Shown piece after piece: positions 19,483 through 28,122 of a stretch of 64,000 nucleotides of DNA. The stretch is taken from assembly GCA_947475245.1 (NCBI GenBank), contig CANJLW010000015.1:1-64000 (forward strand), in the 5' to 3' direction. Both the position numbers and the translations under genes were made by a program. A model generated the notes under the pieces. The model did not search any database. It was not told the DNA's origin and saw only the letters and a program-made list of their open reading frames with translations. Position 1 is the stretch's first letter; each line of letters begins with the position of its first letter. The DNA is from Acetobacteraceae bacterium. Its GTDB lineage: Bacteria > Pseudomonadota > Alphaproteobacteria > Acetobacterales > Acetobacteraceae.

Positions 19483-19512
19483 TATACACGAGACGCGTCA
19501 ACGCAAAGTCAA
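19483..19512 (-). promoter_or_regulatory. Candidate promoter of the repeat-protein gene
   Basis: Reading leftward, TTGACT (19507-19512) and TGTATA (19483-19488) are 18 bases apart. This would give a 5' untranslated region of about 140 bases. A further TTGACA at 19529-19534 has no good -10 partner. Confidence 0.35.
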
Positions 19513-19850
19513 ATTAACCAATTGGAATTGTCAATTTTATGACCGCTGAACAAAGAAGTTCGGAGATAAATAGCGGATAATATTGGTGGTTAATTGTGTA
19601 ATATCCAGAAAATATCGCAAAAAATACGAAAAACTAGAACAATAAATTTGTAATATATGGAAATATGAGATAAATTACTGTATAATTGGAGGAATTATTA
19701 ATTATATTTTCTGTATGTTTATGTATATCTGTGATTTCAGGGGTCGTAGAAGAGATATTTTGATTTATATCGGCCAATATTATATGTTTATACATAAAAT
19801 ATGGTAGATATTAACTGATGTTAACTGAGTATACGGCGATATTCTATTCC
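19500..19850. other. Strongly AT-rich intergenic island
   Basis: Counting by 60-base lines, G+C is about 33% at 19561-19620, 20% at 19621-19680, 22% at 19681-19740 and 28% at 19741-19800, in a genome window that is otherwise clearly GC-rich. No frame of useful length, no tRNA or clear repeat. It separates the surface-protein gene from the transporter operon. It could be a horizontally acquired border, a curved regulatory region or a silencer-binding site. Confidence 0.7.
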
Positions 19851-20089
19851 GCCTTGGCTTCCATGGGCGCTCTTTGTGCATCGTATGTCTGCGAATGAAC
19901 GCTATGCTGCGCCGCAATATTTATCCAAGACCCAACCTCAGGCAGCAAATCCATGATGAGCCCGACCCGGCGCACGCCCGGGAATGCAAAAATTATTGGC
20001 GATTCCCAATTTGCGGGACTGGCTGATACAAATTTCAACGCGCTGTCATGAAGTGAACACGGTCGCCAGAGCGCAAAATCGCCGAACAA
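19844..20089 (-). CDS. Doubtful small frame, 81 residues
   Basis: Possible protein starting at a TTG (20089) and ending at the edge of the AT-rich island. Sequence includes LHDSALKFVSASPANWESP and FPGVRRVGLIMDLLPEVG; I recognise no family and see no good ribosome-binding site. It lies downstream of the crotonase gene on the same strand, after a hairpin. May be a decayed gene fragment or chance. Confidence 0.25.
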   Translation of the reverse strand: MFGDFALWRPCSLHDSALKFVSASPANWESPIIFAFPGVRRVGLIMDLLPEVGSWINIAAQHSVHSQTYDAQRAPMEAKAE

Positions 20090-20150
20090 ATCACCAACCG
20101 TACGCCGGAAATTCCGCTGATCCCGGTTAATGGTTTGAATAATATGCCGA

Positions 20151-20180
20151 ATCCCATCGGGGCCGAATCCCCGATGGGAT
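20151..20180. terminator. Hairpin after the crotonase gene, no T-tract
   Basis: Perfect 12-bp stem ATCCCATCGGGG / CCCCGATGGGAT with a 6-base loop, 11 bases past the crotonase stop at the end of the eight-gene minus-strand operon. No T run follows on either strand, so it may instead protect the 3' end or assist Rho-dependent termination. Confidence 0.5.
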
Positions 20181-20191
20181 CTTCCCCGTCC

Positions 20192-21001
20192 TTAGACTCC
20201 GCGAAACACCGGACGCCGCTTCTCCATGAACGCTCGGCGACCCTCGATAAAATCCTGACTCTCGAAACACGCCGCCACCAAACGATCGCACAACGCCCAA
20301 TCGGCCTCGTGGCCGCGCGAAATCTCCGCAACCGTTCGCTTCAACGTGTTCATCGTCATCGGCGCATTGTCGGCGATCGTCGCGCAATAATCCCGCGTGT
20401 ACCGCTCCAGATCGGCCTTCGCCACGACGCGGTTGATCAAACCCATCGTCCGCGCTTCCTCCGAGTCGAAATGCCGAGCAGTGAAGAAGATTTCCTTGGT
20501 GAAGGAGGGACCGACGAGGTCCATCAGCTTTTTGACGCCAGGCGCGCCATAACCCAGACCCAGGCGAGACGCCGGAACGCCGAAGCGCGCATCGTCCGTG
20601 GCGATTCGCAGATCACAAGCCAAGGCGATGGCCAGACCGCCGCCGATGCAATACCCGTTGATCATCGCGATCGTCGGCTTGCCGCACGCCATCAACGCGT
20701 CGGTCGCCGCTTCGCTGACCCGATCGTAGGTCTCATTGGCTTCGGCGGAATTCCGGGCCTGCTCGAACTGCGAAATATCGGCGCCGGACACGAACGCCTT
20801 GTCGCCCGCGCCCTTCAGCACGATCACGCGCACATTCGGATCGGATTCAAAGTGGTGCAGGATTTCCGGCATCGCCGCCCACATGTCCAATGACACGGCG
20901 TTCCGACGTTCCGGCTTGTTGAAGGTCATCCAGCCGATGGCGCCGTCGATTTCGGCGACCATCTGTTTGGTGGAAAGCGGGATGGACACGGCAACGCTCA
21001 T
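20192..21001 (-). CDS. Crotonase-superfamily protein lacking both catalytic Glu
   Basis: 269 residues of enoyl-CoA hydratase/isomerase fold: oxyanion-hole segment KAFVSGADISQFEQ near 68 and NGYCIGGGLAIALACD near 116. In true hydratases the two catalytic glutamates sit in GGGCEL and FGQPE; here these are GGGLAI and FGVPA, so both are replaced. It is therefore unlikely to be a simple 2-enoyl-CoA hydratase, and may be a decarboxylase, isomerase or thioesterase-like member. ATG 21001 overlaps the ATPase stop. Last gene of the binding-protein operon. Confidence 0.8.
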   Translation of the reverse strand: MSVAVSIPLSTKQMVAEIDGAIGWMTFNKPERRNAVSLDMWAAMPEILHHFESDPNVRVIVLKGAGDKAFVSGADISQFEQARNSAEANETYDRVSEAATDALMACGKPTIAMINGYCIGGGLAIALACDLRIATDDARFGVPASRLGLGYGAPGVKKLMDLVGPSFTKEIFFTARHFDSEEARTMGLINRVVAKADLERYTRDYCATIADNAPMTMNTLKRTVAEISRGHEADWALCDRLVAACFESQDFIEGRRAFMEKRRPVFRGV

Positions 21002-22089
21002 GGATTGGACCCTTCGGGGCTGGGAACGCGGGCCGAACGCCTGGGGTCGATTTCGACCCAGACGGTTTCGGCGTTCTGGAAGATTTCGGTCGGGGCGGTG
21101 CTGACGCGAATCCGCAGGTCCCCATTTGCCGGACAGACGACGTATTCCCAGTACTCGCCCAGATAGGCCCGTTCGGCGATCTTGCCCTCGACCCACCACT
21201 TACTGCCGCGATCGGCCGGCGCTTCACGCTGTATGCTGATGGTCTGCGGGCGGACCGAGAAGCTCGGGCGCGCCGGCAGACTCGCCGAATCCGGAGCCAA
21301 CCCGGCGGGAACGGTAAAGCCGGGGAAAACGATCGTGTTGCCGTCCAGCCGCCCATCCAGAAAATTCGTGCGACCGATGAAGCCGGCGACGAAGCGGGTC
21401 TTGGGTACATTATATAGGGACACGGGATCGTCGACCTGCTCGATCCGCCCTTGGTTCATCACCACGATGCGGTCAGAGGTCACCATCGCCTCCGACTGAT
21501 CATGCGTCACGTACACGGTGGTGATGTGGAAGGCATCGTGCAGGCGGCGGATTTCGCTGCGCATTTCCTCGCGCAGGTTGGCGTCGAGGTTCGACAGCGG
21601 TTCGTCGAGCAACAGCACTTCGGGTTCGATCACGATGGCTCGCGCCAGGGCAACGCGCTGCTGCTGACCGCCGGACAATTCCGCGGGATAGCGATCCTTC
21701 AGGTGCCGAAGCTGGACGGTGTCCAGGATGCGGTTCACCCGGGTTTCGATTTCCGCCGATCCCAGTTTGCGCAGCTTCAGTCCGAACGCGACGTTTTGCC
21801 CGACGGTCATGTTCGGCCAGATGGCATAGCTCTGGAAGATCATCGACATGCCGCGCTTTTCCGGCGCCACGGTCATGGCCGCGGAGGACATGACCGCGCC
21901 GTTCATCTCGATCGTGCCGCTGGTCGGCTTGATGAAGCCGGCGATCATGCGCAGCGTGGTCGTCTTGCCGCAGCCGGAGGGGCCGAGCAGGGAGACGAAC
22001 TCACCTTGTTGGAGGGTGAGATCGACGTTGTCGACGGCGGGCGTGCTGCCGAATTTCTTGCCCAGGCCGATCAGGGAGAGTTTGCTCAT
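20998..22089 (-). CDS. ABC transporter ATP-binding protein (PotA/FbpC-like)
   Basis: 363 residues. Walker A GPSGCGKTT near 38-46, Q-loop FQSYAIWPNMTV, signature LSGGQQQRVALARA, Walker B VLLLDEPLSNLD and switch VYVTHDQSEA, then a C-terminal TOBE-like regulatory domain from about 270. Family imports ferric ion, polyamines, thiamine or phosphonates; substrate here unknown. Overlaps the permease upstream and the crotonase downstream by 4 bases each. Confidence 0.92.
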   Translation of the reverse strand: MSKLSLIGLGKKFGSTPAVDNVDLTLQQGEFVSLLGPSGCGKTTTLRMIAGFIKPTSGTIEMNGAVMSSAAMTVAPEKRGMSMIFQSYAIWPNMTVGQNVAFGLKLRKLGSAEIETRVNRILDTVQLRHLKDRYPAELSGGQQQRVALARAIVIEPEVLLLDEPLSNLDANLREEMRSEIRRLHDAFHITTVYVTHDQSEAMVTSDRIVVMNQGRIEQVDDPVSLYNVPKTRFVAGFIGRTNFLDGRLDGNTIVFPGFTVPAGLAPDSASLPARPSFSVRPQTISIQREAPADRGSKWWVEGKIAERAYLGEYWEYVVCPANGDLRIRVSTAPTEIFQNAETVWVEIDPRRSARVPSPEGSNP

Positions 22090-23804
22090 TGGCGTTCTCG
22101 TCTCATCATAAAGTCGCGTCCCAACAATGCCGACGCGAGGCCGACGATGACCAGTGTGGCCGCGAGCAGAAGAAAGCCCAGCGCGGCGAGGTGTTCGAAA
22201 TTCCCTTCCTCGCTCATATCCATCAGCATGACGGACATGGTGCGGGTCTTGGGGCCGTACAGGAACATGGCGCTGGACAATTCCCGGGTGGCGGGAATGA
22301 ACACCAGCAACCAGGCGCCGATCAGGCTGCGTTTCATCAGCGGCGCCATAACGCGACGTATCGCGACCAGACGTCCGCCGCCCAGGATGCGGACGGCTTC
22401 TTCCATCTCCGGGTTGATACTGCGGATGGCGGCGTCGGCGTTGACGAAGCCTATGGGCAGGAAGCGCGTGGCGAAGGCCAGGATCAGGATCGTCGCGGTG
22501 CCGTAAAGCGCGAAGGGCGGCGGCGCATAGGCGGCGTAGAACGCGATCGCCAGAACGATGCCCGGCACGACGAAGGGCGCCATGGTGATGAAGCTCAGGA
22601 CGCTCGCGAAGGGCAGCAACTTGCGGCTGACAATGTAAGCGATGGCAAGGCCCAGCACGATCGCGATGCAGGCGGCGGCGGCGGCATACATAAAGCTGTT
22701 GAGGACCGACTGCGCCGCGGTTTCATGCTGGAACAGCAGGTATTCGAAATTCTTCAGCGTCAGATTGTCGCTGTCGAAGCCTCGGCCCCAGGCCTTGGCC
22801 AGCGCGGCTTGCGCCAGGACGATGTAGGGCAGCAGCACGGCCAGCGACAACACGAAGAACGTGTAGGCGAACATGACCCAGCGCCATTTGCCGAGTTCGA
22901 TGATGCGACGCTCACCGCCCTTGCCGGTCAGCGCGACGAAGCCGCGACGACGGACCAGCCAGCGTTGCAGGCCGAACAGCACGACGGTGATCAGCAGCAG
23001 GGGAACCGCATAGGCCGCGGCGACCTCCGATCGGATCGGCTGGCTGAAGAATTGCAAAAGCTGGGTGGTGACGACGTTAAACCGCGCGGGGATGGCGATC
23101 AGCGCCGGCGTGCCGAACAGCGCGATGGCTTCCAGGAACGTGACGATCGCCCCGCCCATGATCGCGGGCAGCACCAGCGGCAGGGTGATCATCAGCGTCG
23201 TGCGCATGGTGCCCGCGCCAAGCACGTTGGCGGCATCTTCCATTTCGGACGACACGACCTCCAACGCCGCGGAGGTGAAGATGAAAATATATGGGAATGA
23301 GTAGACGGCGATGACGAAGGCCAGACCCTCGAACGTATAGACGTCGAAGATGCCCTGCTGCGCGCCGGTCAGGCCCATCCAGATGCGGTTCAGCCAGCCG
23401 GAGTTCGGCCCCGCCAGCAGGATCCAGCCGATGGCGCCCAGATACGGGGGGGTGATGAAGGCGCCGAGCACGAGAGTACGCACCACGCCCTTGCCCGGCA
23501 TGTCGGTGCGCGAGATGGCCCAGGCCATGGGAACGGCGAACACCAGGCACAGCGCCGTCACATAGGCGCCGAGCTTCAGGGAGTTCAGCATGGCGGTGAT
23601 GTAGCGCGGGCGGGAATAGGCGGTGACGTAGTTCATCCAGGTGAACACGCCGGTATCGACCTCTTCCAGGCTGGATTGGACCAGTCGGAACAGCGGATTG
23701 ACCACCAGGAAAATCAGGATCGCCGCCAGGATGATCCATAAGAACACCAATGGGTCGAACGACCGCGACCGCAGGCTGCCGGTGGTTTGCACGGTATGGC
23801 TCAC
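22086..23804 (-). CDS. ABC transporter permease, fused two-half type (FbpB-like)
   Basis: 572-residue inner-membrane protein with about 12 hydrophobic segments and two EAA loops, EDAANVLGAGTMRTTLMITLP near 196 and EEAVRILGGGRLVAIRRVMAP near 475, which dock the ATPase. Two permease halves are fused in one chain as in FbpB/ThiP-like systems, so this one protein can form the whole channel. It must serve all five binding proteins encoded just upstream, unless some of them work with other permeases. Confidence 0.92.
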   Translation of the reverse strand: MSHTVQTTGSLRSRSFDPLVFLWIILAAILIFLVVNPLFRLVQSSLEEVDTGVFTWMNYVTAYSRPRYITAMLNSLKLGAYVTALCLVFAVPMAWAISRTDMPGKGVVRTLVLGAFITPPYLGAIGWILLAGPNSGWLNRIWMGLTGAQQGIFDVYTFEGLAFVIAVYSFPYIFIFTSAALEVVSSEMEDAANVLGAGTMRTTLMITLPLVLPAIMGGAIVTFLEAIALFGTPALIAIPARFNVVTTQLLQFFSQPIRSEVAAAYAVPLLLITVVLFGLQRWLVRRRGFVALTGKGGERRIIELGKWRWVMFAYTFFVLSLAVLLPYIVLAQAALAKAWGRGFDSDNLTLKNFEYLLFQHETAAQSVLNSFMYAAAAACIAIVLGLAIAYIVSRKLLPFASVLSFITMAPFVVPGIVLAIAFYAAYAPPPFALYGTATILILAFATRFLPIGFVNADAAIRSINPEMEEAVRILGGGRLVAIRRVMAPLMKRSLIGAWLLVFIPATRELSSAMFLYGPKTRTMSVMLMDMSEEGNFEHLAALGFLLLAATLVIVGLASALLGRDFMMRRERQ

Positions 23805-23916
23805 GGTTTCACCGCTCCCGTTGGACGTCCCGCGACGTCGTTCTGTAATCTTGATCCACTCATGCGCTTTCCCCCAGACGACGTTAAGCAGAGCGCAGGG
23901 CCGCTGAACAGGCCTG

Positions 23917-24951
23917 TCAGCTACCGAATGTGTCGCGCCACTGCTCGACGATCTCCGGCACGCCCTTGCGGATTTCCTCGATGGTCAGCGGGATCACGTT
24001 CTGAGTGCCGATCAGCGGCACGCCGGGCTTGGTCGGCACGCCGTCGCGGATCGGCTCGGTGCCGTCCACGGCCAGCAGGCGGGAGTATTGATCGCTCAGC
24101 AGCCAGTTCATGAACAGCCGCGCCGCGCTGGGATGCGGGGCGTTGATGGGGATGGCGGAGGGGGTGACGCACAGCACCAGCCCGTCGGACGGGTGGACGA
24201 CCTGAACCGGGTTGCCCTTGTCGATCGCGGGGTAGGCGGTGTTGGCCGAAGCCGGGCCGACCAGACATTCCCCGGCATTGATCAGGGTGACGGGATCGAT
24301 GGCGGAGCGACCGATGCGGGGGTTGTTCTTCGCCAGTTGCTCGAAGAACCGCCAGCCGTAGACCTTTTTAAGAGACAGCGCCCAAACGCCGGTGCAGCCG
24401 CTGAAGCCCGGGTGGCCCAGGGCGACGCGGCCCTTCCACTTCGGGTCCAGCAGGTCCGTCCAGGCTTTCGGCGCGTCGGCCGCCTTTACCCGATCGGTAT
24501 TGTAGAACAGGAAATATCGGCTGGCGTTGGTGACATAGGAAAACCCTTCGTCCGACAGCGCCTTGAACGCGGGCGCGAGGCCGGCGGCGTTGTCGGGCTT
24601 GTACACCGTCAGTTCCTTGCGGTCCTTCAGGGCGGGCATGTGGGAAATGTCGGTGGTGCTGAACACGTCGCATTGCGGCGTCTTGTTCTTGATCTCCAGC
24701 AACAGGCGTTGATAGGCGACCTGTCCGGTGGTGCGGATGACCGACACCTTGATCCCGCCATGGGCTTCGGAAAACGCCTTGCCCATGCGTTCGGCCTTTT
24801 CGCCGTCGATCTGCGCCACATACCAGGTCAGCATGCCTTCCTTGCGGGCGGCTTCTTCCAGGGCACTGTCGGCGGCCAGCGCGCCGCGCGGGATCAGGAT
24901 CGACGCCACGCCGGCCATCGCGGCCGCGCGGCGGGTCAAGGTCTGGGTCAT
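23917..24951 (-). CDS. ABC solute-binding protein, array copy 1 (promoter-distal)
   Basis: 344 residues, class II periplasmic binding protein related to iron/polyamine-type binders. Signal with twin arginines (LTRRAAAMAGVASILIPRGALA). Landmarks shared with the next four genes: VSVIRTTGQVAYQRL, TPQCDVFSTTDISHMPALKDR, WTDLLDPKWKGRV, GHPGFSGCTGVWAL, NNPRIGRSAIDPVTLINAGEC, APHPSAARLFMNWLL and the tail VEQWRDTFGS. ATG 24951 is chosen over an in-frame TTG at 24969 because the latter lies inside a leftover tail of another copy. 112 bases separate it from the permease. Confidence 0.9.
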   Translation of the reverse strand: MTQTLTRRAAAMAGVASILIPRGALAADSALEEAARKEGMLTWYVAQIDGEKAERMGKAFSEAHGGIKVSVIRTTGQVAYQRLLLEIKNKTPQCDVFSTTDISHMPALKDRKELTVYKPDNAAGLAPAFKALSDEGFSYVTNASRYFLFYNTDRVKAADAPKAWTDLLDPKWKGRVALGHPGFSGCTGVWALSLKKVYGWRFFEQLAKNNPRIGRSAIDPVTLINAGECLVGPASANTAYPAIDKGNPVQVVHPSDGLVLCVTPSAIPINAPHPSAARLFMNWLLSDQYSRLLAVDGTEPIRDGVPTKPGVPLIGTQNVIPLTIEEIRKGVPEIVEQWRDTFGS

Positions 24952-24958
24952 GTTCGGC

Positions 24959-24979
24959 TTAATTCCCAAATGTCTCGCG
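24959..24979 (-). pseudogene. Orphan C-terminal tail of a binding-protein gene
   Basis: Reading leftward just after the copy 2 stop codon, the bases spell Arg-Glu-Thr-Phe-Gly-Asn-stop, a second copy of the conserved last residues (RETFGN) of the neighbouring binding-protein gene. It differs from the intact tail at a few third positions. This looks like the scar of an unequal crossover or internal deletion in the array. Confidence 0.6.
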
Positions 24980-24981
24980 AA

Positions 24982-26016
24982 CTAATTCCCGAATGTCTCG
25001 CGCCATTGCTCGATCACTTCCGGCACGCCCTTGCGGATTTCCGCGACGGTCAGCGGGATGACCTTTTGCGTGGCGAGCGCGGGCACGCCGGCGTTGGGTT
25101 CCACGCCGCCGCGGATGGGTTCGCTGCCGTCGGCGGCGATCAGGCGGGAGTAGCCCTCGCTCAGCAGCCATTCCATGAACAGACGCGCGGCGTTGGGGTG
25201 GGGCGCGTTGGCGGGAATGGCGGACGGCGTGACGCAAAGCGACAGCCCGTCGCGCGGGTGGTTGATGCCGATCGGGTTGCCCTTGGCCGCGGCGGGATAG
25301 GCATTGTTCGCCGAGGCAAGGCCGACCAGGCATTCGCCCGCGTTGATCAACGTCACGGGATCGACGGCGGAGCGACCGATGCGCGGATTGTTCTTGGCCA
25401 GCTTTTCAAAGAACTCCCAGCCGTAAAGCTTGCGCATGGACAGCGCCCAGATGCCGGTGCAACCGCTGAAGGCGGGGTGTCCGGTCGCGACCTTGCCCTT
25501 CCATTTGGGGTCGAGCAGGTCGGTCCAGGCCCTCGGCGCTTCTTCCGCCTTCACCTTTTGCGTGTTGTAGATCAGGAAGTAGCGGGACGCGTTGGTGACG
25601 TAATAGTAGCCCTCGTCCGACAAGGCCGCGAAGGCCGGCAGCAGGTGGGCGGCGTTTTCCGCCTTGTACGGGGTGATCTCGTTGCGATCTTTCAGCGCGG
25701 GCATGTGCGAGATATCGGTGGTGCTGAACACGTCGCACTGCGGCGTCTTGTTCTTGATGTCCAGCAACAGGCGCTGATAGGCGACCTGTCCGGTGGTGCG
25801 AATCACCGATACCTTGATGCCCGGATATTCCTTGGTGAAGGTGCGGCCCAGCATTTCCGCGGTTTCGGCGTCGACCTGCGCGATATACCACGTCAGTTCG
25901 GCTTCCTTGCGGGCCGCCGGTTCCAGCGCCTTGATATCGGCGCGGGCATGCCAGGGGGCGGCAACCACGGCACCGAAGCCCGCGACGGCGAAGCGGCGTG
26001 TCAGTAGGTTCGGCAT
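24982..26016 (-). CDS. ABC solute-binding protein, array copy 2
   Basis: 344 residues. Signal LTRRFAVAGFGAVVAAPWHARA, possibly Tat (paired Arg). Very similar to copy 1 across the chain: CDVFSTTDISHMPALKDRNE, YYYVTNASRYFLIYNTQKV, FSGCTGIWALSMRKLYGWEFF, ends EQWRETFGN. Retains the four cysteines seen in copy 1 (CDVF, SGCTG, GECLVG, LCVTPS). Start 26016 has GGAGG and AGGA upstream; it lies 26 bases after copy 3. Confidence 0.9.
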   Translation of the reverse strand: MPNLLTRRFAVAGFGAVVAAPWHARADIKALEPAARKEAELTWYIAQVDAETAEMLGRTFTKEYPGIKVSVIRTTGQVAYQRLLLDIKNKTPQCDVFSTTDISHMPALKDRNEITPYKAENAAHLLPAFAALSDEGYYYVTNASRYFLIYNTQKVKAEEAPRAWTDLLDPKWKGKVATGHPAFSGCTGIWALSMRKLYGWEFFEKLAKNNPRIGRSAVDPVTLINAGECLVGLASANNAYPAAAKGNPIGINHPRDGLSLCVTPSAIPANAPHPNAARLFMEWLLSEGYSRLIAADGSEPIRGGVEPNAGVPALATQKVIPLTVAEIRKGVPEVIEQWRETFGN

Positions 26017-26042
26017 GGTCGTCCTGTCCTCCCGGTTCATTG

Positions 26043-27074
26043 TCAATTGCCGAACGTCTCGCGCCATTGTTCGACGACTTCCGGTATCCCCTTGGCGATT
26101 TCCGCCACGGACGCCGTCAGCAATTTAACTGTTTCAAGCGAACGCTGGCCCGACGTCAAGGTCATGCCGGGGCGAACGGGATCGCCGTGCAGGGCGGTGG
26201 CGAACTTCGCGAACTCCTCCCCCAACAGCCATTCCATGAACAGGCGCGCGGCGTTCGGGTGCGGGGCATTCGCCATGATCGCGACCGGGCCGATGCACAG
26301 CCCGGTTCCGTCGGTCGGGTAAACCGGCGCAATTGGGTTGCCCTTGTCGACCTGCTGGAACGTCGTGCTGCCGGGGGCGGGGCCGACCAGCGCCTCTCCG
26401 GCATTCACCAGCGTGACCGGGTCATTGCCGGATCGCCCGATGCGCGGGTTGTTCTTGGCAAGCTTCTCGAAATACTCCCAGCCATACAGCTTCTTTAGCG
26501 CCACCACCCAGACGCCGGTGCAGCCGCTGAAGGCCGGATGCCCGGTGGCGATGCGGCCTTTCCATTTGGGATCGAGCAGATCGAGCCAGGATTTCGGCGC
26601 GTCCGCGGCGGCGACCTTCTGGCTGTTGTAGATGATCATGTGAGAGATCGCGGTGGACGGGTAGAAATAGCCGGGATCGGCGACCGCCTGGAACGCGGGC
26701 ATCAGCCCGTCGGCGCCCGTCGGGCGATAAACCGCAAGCGCGCCGCGCGCCTTCAGCGCCGGGTACTGCGCGATATCGGTGGAACTGAACACATCGCATT
26801 GCGGGGCATTGTTCTTCATGTCCTGCAACAGCCGTTCATAGGCAACCTGACCAGTCGTCCTGATCACCGATACCCTTATCCCCGGATACCGCGCGCTAAA
26901 CGCTCGGCCCATGCGTTCGGCGGTCTCGCTGTCGAACTGGGCGATGTACCAGGTGACGGTCGCTTCCTTGCGCGCCTCCGCCTCCAGATCGGCGAGATTG
27001 GCGCGCGCGCCGGTCGTGGGCAGCAGGCCGGCGCCGGTGGCGACAAGCAGGCCGCGTCTCGAAAGAGTCCACAT
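26043..27074 (-). CDS. ABC solute-binding protein, array copy 3
   Basis: 343 residues. Signal LSRRGLLVATGAGLLP fits the Tat consensus SRRGLL best of the five. Intermediate between the two subgroups: it keeps SGCTGVW like copies 1-2 but has CDVFSSTDIAQYPALKARGALA like copies 4-5, and has lost the Cys in AGEALVG. Ends EQWRETFGN. Starts 12 bases after the copy 4 stop. Confidence 0.9.
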   Translation of the reverse strand: MWTLSRRGLLVATGAGLLPTTGARANLADLEAEARKEATVTWYIAQFDSETAERMGRAFSARYPGIRVSVIRTTGQVAYERLLQDMKNNAPQCDVFSSTDIAQYPALKARGALAVYRPTGADGLMPAFQAVADPGYFYPSTAISHMIIYNSQKVAAADAPKSWLDLLDPKWKGRIATGHPAFSGCTGVWVVALKKLYGWEYFEKLAKNNPRIGRSGNDPVTLVNAGEALVGPAPGSTTFQQVDKGNPIAPVYPTDGTGLCIGPVAIMANAPHPNAARLFMEWLLGEEFAKFATALHGDPVRPGMTLTSGQRSLETVKLLTASVAEIAKGIPEVVEQWRETFGN

Positions 27075-27086
27075 CGCCGGATGCTC

Positions 27087-28115
27087 CTAGTTGCCGAAGG
27101 TATCGCGCCATTGCTCGATCGCCTCGGGCAGTTGTTTGGCGATTTCGGCGCTGGTCATGTTGATGGTCTTGATGTCCGACAGGGCTTTCGACCCGGCCAT
27201 GCGCGGGGCGTCGGCGCGGACCGGTTCAAGGTGCCAATCCTTGCAGGCGGCGGCATATTCCAGGCTGAGCAGCCATTCCATGAACAACCGCCCGGCGGCG
27301 GGATGCGGGGCCTGGGCGGTGATCGCGGAGGGACCGACGCACAGGACCGTGCCGTCTTCCGGGTAGCTGAAGCCGATCGGATTGCCCTTGTCGATGTTCT
27401 GGATGGCCGTGCTCATCGGGCCGGTGCCGACCCAGCATTCCCCGGCATTCAGCATCGCAATGGGATCGTTGCCGGAGCGGCCGATGCGGGGTTTGTTCTT
27501 TTCCAGCTTCTCGAAGAACGCCCAGCCGTATTGCTTGCGCATCGCCAGCACCCATTGCCCGAAATAGCCGCTGAACGCGGGGTGACCCAGGGCGACGCGG
27601 CTTTTGAATTTCGGATCCAGCAGGTCGGTGCAGCGCAGCGGGATGTCGGCGGCTTTCACATTTTTAGTGTGATAGACGACGATCTGCAGGGAACCGGTGG
27701 TCGGATAATAAAAGCCGGGATCGGACAGGCCGCGATACGGGCCGGCAAGCTCGCCGACACCCTGCGGTTCGTACCGCGCAAGCGCGCCGCGCGCCTTCAA
27801 CGCCGGATAATGGGCGATGTCGGTGGAACTGAAGACGTCGCAATGCGGGGTGTTGTTCTTCAACTCCTGCTGCAAGCGTTCGAACGCAACCTGTCCGGTG
27901 GTGCGGATGACGGAGACGGTGATGCCGGGGTAGCGCTGGCTGAAGCGCTTTCCCATTGCCTCCGCCGCTTCGCCGCTCATTTGCGCGACATACCAGGTCA
28001 GCGCGCCTTCCTTGCGCGCGGCGGCTTCCAAGGCCCCCATGTCGGCGCGGGCGCGCCCGGGCAGCAGCGCGCTGGTTCCAAGGCCGATGGTCGCCAGTCG
28101 TCGTGTCAGTCGCAT
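27087..28115 (-). CDS. ABC solute-binding protein, array copy 4
   Basis: 342 residues, signal LTRRLATIGLGTSALLPGRARA. Carries TPHCDVFSSTDIAHYPALKARGALARY and SGYFGQWVLAMRKQYGW, where the SGCTG of copies 1-3 is SGYFG; this and YPEDGTVLCVGPSAI group it with copy 5. The putative ligand-contact region therefore differs between subgroups. Ends EQWRDTFGN. 7 bases after the copy 5 stop. Confidence 0.9.
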   Translation of the reverse strand: MRLTRRLATIGLGTSALLPGRARADMGALEAAARKEGALTWYVAQMSGEAAEAMGKRFSQRYPGITVSVIRTTGQVAFERLQQELKNNTPHCDVFSSTDIAHYPALKARGALARYEPQGVGELAGPYRGLSDPGFYYPTTGSLQIVVYHTKNVKAADIPLRCTDLLDPKFKSRVALGHPAFSGYFGQWVLAMRKQYGWAFFEKLEKNKPRIGRSGNDPIAMLNAGECWVGTGPMSTAIQNIDKGNPIGFSYPEDGTVLCVGPSAITAQAPHPAAGRLFMEWLLSLEYAAACKDWHLEPVRADAPRMAGSKALSDIKTINMTSAEIAKQLPEAIEQWRDTFGN

Positions 28116-28122
28116 GTGTCTT

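Noticed and set aside
19900-19960. Possible DnaA box (TTATCCAAGA) and origin in the AT-rich region
   Set aside because: Only one poor match and no replication genes nearby.
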